This document shows positions 60,623 through 64,000 of a stretch of DNA of 64,000 nucleotides, piece after piece; the first letter of the stretch is position 1; each line of letters opens with the position of its first letter. The position numbers and the translations under genes were made by a program. The stretch is taken from the NCBI RefSeq assembly GCF_001412215.1, contig NZ_LLWP01000001.1:62001-126000 (forward strand), read 5' to 3'. A model generated the notes under the pieces. The model saw nothing but the letters and a program-made list of their open reading frames with translations, was not told the DNA's origin and searched no databases. The stretch is from Pedobacter sp. Hv1 (GTDB lineage: Bacteria > Bacteroidota > Bacteroidia > Sphingobacteriales > Sphingobacteriaceae).

Positions 60623-61081
60623 ATGATACAAATCTACACAGACGGTGCAGCAAGTGGCAATCCGGGCCCTGGTGGCTATGGGGTTATTTTGCGTGCCGGT
60701 GCACATTACAAAGAACTGAGTGGTGGTTTTCGGATGACCACCAATAACAGAATGGAGTTGTTGGCGGTAATTGAAGGTCTGAAAGCCTTAAAAAATCCCG
60801 GACAACAGGTTACCATTTATTCAGATTCTAAATATGTGGTCGATTCTGTAGAAAAAGCTTGGGTATTTGGCTGGGTAAAAAAAGGATTTCAGGGCAAAAA
60901 AAACAAAGACCTATGGATCCAATATTTGGCCCAACATAAACTCCACCAGATCAAATTCATTTGGATCAAGGGCCATAACGACCATCCCGAAAACGAACGT
61001 TGCGATCGCCTGGCCGTAGCCGCCTCCCAAAACCGAGCAGAATTAGGCATAGATGCCTTTTTTGAAGCAGAGAGAAGTTAA
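60623..61081 (+). CDS. rnhA: Ribonuclease HI
   Basis: 152 aa from the ATG at 60623. The active-site set is visible: Asp in YTDGAASGNPGPGG, Glu in NRMELLA, Asp in YSDSKYV and the C-terminal Asp in NERCDRLA. Cleaves RNA in RNA-DNA hybrids. Upstream TTG start rejected. Confidence 0.95.
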   Translation: MIQIYTDGAASGNPGPGGYGVILRAGAHYKELSGGFRMTTNNRMELLAVIEGLKALKNPGQQVTIYSDSKYVVDSVEKAWVFGWVKKGFQGKKNKDLWIQYLAQHKLHQIKFIWIKGHNDHPENERCDRLAVAASQNRAELGIDAFFEAERS

Positions 61082-61448
61082 AGATTAAAAGTAAAAAGTT
61101 TAAAGTAGTAAGTGCTAAGTAGTAAGTTTAAAGTTCAAGGTTAAAAGTAAAAAGTTGTTTTAGTAGTAAGTTATAAGTTAGTGATGCTTTCAGCCTTAAG
61201 CTTTCCGCTAAAGTAGTAAGTTGAAAGTTCAAGGTTGAAAGTAAAATTATGTTTTCTACAAGAGCTATCCACAGTTAACTCCCAAACTATTTCCTATTTC
61301 CCATTCCCTATTTACTACTCCCTATTTACTATCTACTTAACCCCAACTTCCCGACCCCTGTCATCGGACTTATTACCTAATGAACAACTGAACTAATGAT
61401 TTTGTCAGTCTGAGCCCGTCGAAGACAATGAACCAACAAACTACTAAA
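61082..61448. repeat. Low-complexity intergenic repeats
   Basis: A gene-free stretch. 61082-61245 repeats variants of AGTAGTAAGTT-AAAGTTCAAGGTT-AAAGTAAAA; 61277-61335 is a polypyrimidine tract (CCCAAACTATTTCCTATTTC and similar). Related tracts recur at 62120-62320 and, inverted, at 63921-63953. Probably expanded by slippage or recombination. Confidence 0.8.
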
Positions 61449-61484
61449 CAAAAAAAGCCATGCTACAATGCAGCACAGCTTTTC
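61449..61484 (-). terminator. Minus-strand terminator after the DUF2911 gene
   Basis: AGC..TGCT and AGCA..GCT arms (61456-61480) with the minus-strand T-run from A residues 61450-61456. Confidence 0.6.
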
Positions 61485-61504
61485 TAAAAATAATTTTACG
61501 TTTT

Positions 61505-62023
61505 TTACTTCACAGCAACTGGTACTGAGATTTTATCCCATTCTAAAGTAAATCCAGCTTTGGTAACTTTATATACCAATCTTTCTTGCGTTGCAGGCAA
61601 AGCTTTGGTCTTTACATCAACACGCAATTGATCTTTAGCTTCTTCGTACTTAAAAGCACCCCATTGTTTAGCTTCTTTGTTAAAAATAGCTGTCCATGTA
61701 CCACTTTCTCTAGGAATTAAAAAGAAACTATATTTTCCGGCTGGCAAAGTTTTTCCTTCAACCTTTAGGTCTTTATCTGTTTCAAAAGTAGTAGCATCAT
61801 TTGCACCAGCACGCCAAACTTTATCGTAAGGCTCTAATCCACCCCAAATTTTACGTTCTTTAACTGCCGGACTACTGTAATTAATGGTAATAGTGGCATC
61901 TTTAATTTTACCCGTAGCAGTAGCCGCAGGACTAGGTTTAGGTTTCGCCGCATCTTGTGCTGCTGCATTGATTGAAATGCATACTGCAAAAAGTAAGGTG
62001 ATCGATCTAATAATTGTTTTCAT
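61505..62023 (-). CDS. DUF2911 family exported protein
   Basis: 172 aa with signal peptide ([23 protein letters not shown]). [23 protein letters not shown] and [18 protein letters not shown] are the DUF2911 hallmarks, followed by [12 protein letters not shown]. Common in Bacteroidetes, function unknown, probably periplasmic. Confidence 0.93.
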   Translation of the reverse strand: MKTIIRSITLLFAVCISINAAAQDAAKPKPSPAATATGKIKDATITINYSSPAVKERKIWGGLEPYDKVWRAGANDATTFETDKDLKVEGKTLPAGKYSFFLIPRESGTWTAIFNKEAKQWGAFKYEEAKDQLRVDVKTKALPATQERLVYKVTKAGFTLEWDKISVPVAVK

Positions 62024-62313
62024 AATTTTAATAGTTTTCTACCTCCTAATTTAATGATTATATCTGAATTTTGAATAGCAATAGTAAAGATGTGAATAGC
62101 AAGACAATCAGTTCAAGAAAAAATATTTGAGTATCAAGTAGCGAGTATCAAGTAGCAAGACTAAAGACCCAAGAATAAGAAAAAAGATGTGAGATTTGAG
62201 TATAAAGTAGTAAGTATCTAGTAGCAAGACAAACACCCAGATTAAAGCACAAAAACTTTTACCCCCAAACTATTTCCTATTCCCTATTTTCTATTTACTC
62301 TATTTCCTGCTTC
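62024..62313. repeat. Low-complexity intergenic repeats
   Basis: 62120-62235 repeats GAGTATCAAGTAGCGAGTATC-like units; 62261-62313 is a polypyrimidine tract sharing CCAAACTATTTCCTATT with 61282. The DUF2911 gene is thus bracketed by similar tracts. No gene seen. Confidence 0.75.
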
Positions 62314-63360
62314 CTATTCCCCAATTACCACTCCCTGTCCTTGCAAAGGCGTAACCGGCGAATGCTCAGCCATTAGTGCCTCAGCCATTTTTACCATTTT
62401 AGCAGACCCAATAAATATAGATGTACGTTGGTGCAGTTCTGTAGGTTCGATATCTAATATTCTGTTCAAACCGTCAGAGGCGATACCCCCAGCCTGTTCA
62501 ATGATAAAAGCCATTGGGTTACACTCGTACAATAACCGCAATTTTCCATTAGGTGAGGCTGCAGTAGTCGGATACATATAAATGCCACCTTTAATTAAAT
62601 TTCTATGGATATCGGCCACCATTGAACCAATATACCTAGAAGTATAAGGTCTTTTGGTAGACAAATCTTCTACCTGTGCATATTTAATGTACTTTTTAAC
62701 TCCATCAGGGAAATGTACATAGTTACCCTCGTTGATAGAATAAATGGTTCCATCTTCAGGGATTTTCATATTTGGATGTGATAAACAAAACTCACCAATT
62801 GATGGATCAAGTGTAAAACCATTTACTCCTTTTCCAGTAGTGTATACCAACATGGTTGATGAACCGTAGATCACGTAGCCTGCAGCTACTTGTTGTGTTC
62901 CTTTTTGCAAAACATCGGTTAATGTCGCATTTCCTTCAACCGATTTACGGCGATAGATAGAAAAAATGGTACCTACAGCAACATTACAATCAATGTTTGA
63001 TGAACCATCTAAAGGATCGATACAAACAATATATTTGGCATTTTTAGATACTGGTGAATCGATCGGCACAAAATCATCTTCCTCTTCTGTGGCCACGATA
63101 CAACATTCGCCACCGCTCGTTAAAGCGGCAATAAACTGCTCGTTGGCATACACATCCAATTTCTTTTGACCTTCGCCCTGAATGTTGGTTGTGCCTGCGT
63201 CGCCCAAAATATCAACCAGACCAGCTTTGTTCACTTCTCTGTTTACAATTTTCGAGGCAATCCCGATATCCCTTAACAACCTAGAGAGTTCGCCTTTGGC
63301 GTAAGGAAAGTCTAATTGTTTTTCGATGATGAACTGACCTAATGTTTTTATACCTGACAT
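62314..63360 (-). CDS. fbp: Fructose-1,6-bisphosphatase, class I
   Basis: 348 aa, close to the usual length. Metal-binding and catalytic site [19 protein letters not shown], upstream EEEDD-like loop, [21 protein letters not shown] near the C-terminus. Key step of gluconeogenesis. Starts 22 bp after the stop of the phosphoesterase upstream, so both may be one transcript. Confidence 0.96.
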   Translation of the reverse strand: MSGIKTLGQFIIEKQLDFPYAKGELSRLLRDIGIASKIVNREVNKAGLVDILGDAGTTNIQGEGQKKLDVYANEQFIAALTSGGECCIVATEEEDDFVPIDSPVSKNAKYIVCIDPLDGSSNIDCNVAVGTIFSIYRRKSVEGNATLTDVLQKGTQQVAAGYVIYGSSTMLVYTTGKGVNGFTLDPSIGEFCLSHPNMKIPEDGTIYSINEGNYVHFPDGVKKYIKYAQVEDLSTKRPYTSRYIGSMVADIHRNLIKGGIYMYPTTAASPNGKLRLLYECNPMAFIIEQAGGIASDGLNRILDIEPTELHQRTSIFIGSAKMVKMAEALMAEHSPVTPLQGQGVVIGE

Positions 63361-63382
63361 ATTACTTAGTGTACTTTATACG

Positions 63383-63874
63383 TTATCTATTCCCTAATTC
63401 TATGGCCTCAAAGTTATGTATTTTTTCTTCCGAAATACTAAAACGAATCAAAGTTCTTACTTTATGCCAACCATGTTTTCCGGCCGCACCGGGGTTTATA
63501 TGTAAACAATTGATTTTTTTATCGAAAATTACTTTTAAAATATGTGAATGACCACTGATAAAGAGCATTGGTGGCTTAGTGTAAATTTCTTTCTTCACCT
63601 GCGGACTGTAATGGTCTGGATAGCCTCCAATGTGTGTCATCCAAACATCTACGGCTTCGCACTTGAACTTCAAATGTTCTGGAAACGCTATTCTAATGTC
63701 TTTGTCATCGATATTTCCATACACCCCCCGCAAAGGTTTAAAGGCTGCTAAGGGCTCTGCCACATCCGGCCCAAAATCTCCGGCATGCCAAATCTCATCA
63801 CACTCATCGAAGTATTTAAAAACAGCATCGTCCAAGTAACCATGCGTATCAGAAAGTAGGCCTATTTTTTTCAT
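63383..63874 (-). CDS. YfcE-like metallophosphoesterase
   Basis: 163 aa with the full motif series: SDTHG, HAGDFG, GNID, THIGG, SGHSH and NPGAAG. Family members are manganese-dependent phosphodiesterases. Leads into fbp on the same strand. 63875-64000 upstream has no gene, only an A/G-rich tract (63921-63953) that is the inverse of the pyrimidine tracts above. Confidence 0.93.
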   Translation of the reverse strand: MKKIGLLSDTHGYLDDAVFKYFDECDEIWHAGDFGPDVAEPLAAFKPLRGVYGNIDDKDIRIAFPEHLKFKCEAVDVWMTHIGGYPDHYSPQVKKEIYTKPPMLFISGHSHILKVIFDKKINCLHINPGAAGKHGWHKVRTLIRFSISEEKIHNFEAIELGNR

Positions 63875-64000
63875 ATTGGATTTATTCTTCTAGTCTTCGA
63901 TGGGCTCAGACTATTTTCTTAGTAGTAAATAGGGAATGGGAAATAGAAAATAGCTGGTAGCTTAGCCAGTCTCAAATGTTATTAGCAAATCTTCCTTCTT

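Noticed and set aside
1..64000. CRISPR array
   Set aside because: No regularly spaced direct repeats of 20-40 bp were seen; the tandem and dispersed repeats found have other structures.

Overview
The window looks like a chromosomal segment of a Bacteroidota bacterium of the Sphingobacteriaceae type (Pedobacter-like). The evidence is a SusC-type receptor with its FecR and ECF-sigma regulators, a Bacteroidetes-style mobilisation module, a tricorn-like protease, DUF2911 and class I fructose-1,6-bisphosphatase genes, low GC content, and TAnnTTTG-like promoters. The assignment is by gene content only.

Layout. 1-4489 (minus strand): an ECF sigma factor, a FecR anti-sigma factor and the first 798 codons of a SusC/RagA TonB-dependent receptor that runs off the left edge. 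4613-10662: a mobilisable element with coupling protein, MOBP relaxase, accessory protein, a candidate oriT hairpin, and a large serine recombinase on the plus strand. 10631-56793: a complete-looking, about 46-kb myovirus-type prophage bounded by a 17-bp direct repeat. The right copy is the 3' end of tRNA-His(GTG); the left copy lies in the last codons of the serine recombinase. 56855-64000: host genes (tricorn-like protease, RNase HI, DUF2911 protein, fructose-1,6-bisphosphatase, YfcE-like phosphoesterase) separated by low-complexity repeats.

The prophage reads left to right. It starts with a minus-strand lysogeny operon (two HTH repressors and a 34-aa coupled peptide), then a divergent early operon (LuxR-type regulator, HD hydrolase, sliding-clamp homologue, PAPS-reductase-like ATPase, C5 cytosine methyltransferase, DUF4373 replication protein, DnaC-like loader). 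A diversity-generating retroelement (DGR) and many small genes follow. The late region has terminase, DnaA-domain-IV protein, gpW-like protein, portal, a protease-capsid fusion and a P2-like contractile tail with a programmed -1 frameshift and an Ig/SGNH tail fibre. Endolysin, holin, a putative one-gene spanin, a UmuDC/SRAP SOS cassette and the tyrosine integrase end it.

The most interesting system is the DGR at 20296-22696. Two adjacent small target genes carry variable repeats (20604-20682 and 21057-21130), followed by a template repeat (21256-21334) and a reverse transcriptase with the IGxxxSQ and YADD signatures. By hand alignment, every difference between template and variable repeats falls on a template adenine (16 of 21 and 16 of 20), with none at other bases. 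Unlike the classical phage DGR, the targets are not tail fibres and sit beside the replication genes.

Other signals: a candidate structured ncRNA behind a 20-bp palindrome (32952-33140); a 9-mer repeated five times around the small terminase gene and read in two frames; and an attP that would lie inside the integrase reading frame in the excised circle.
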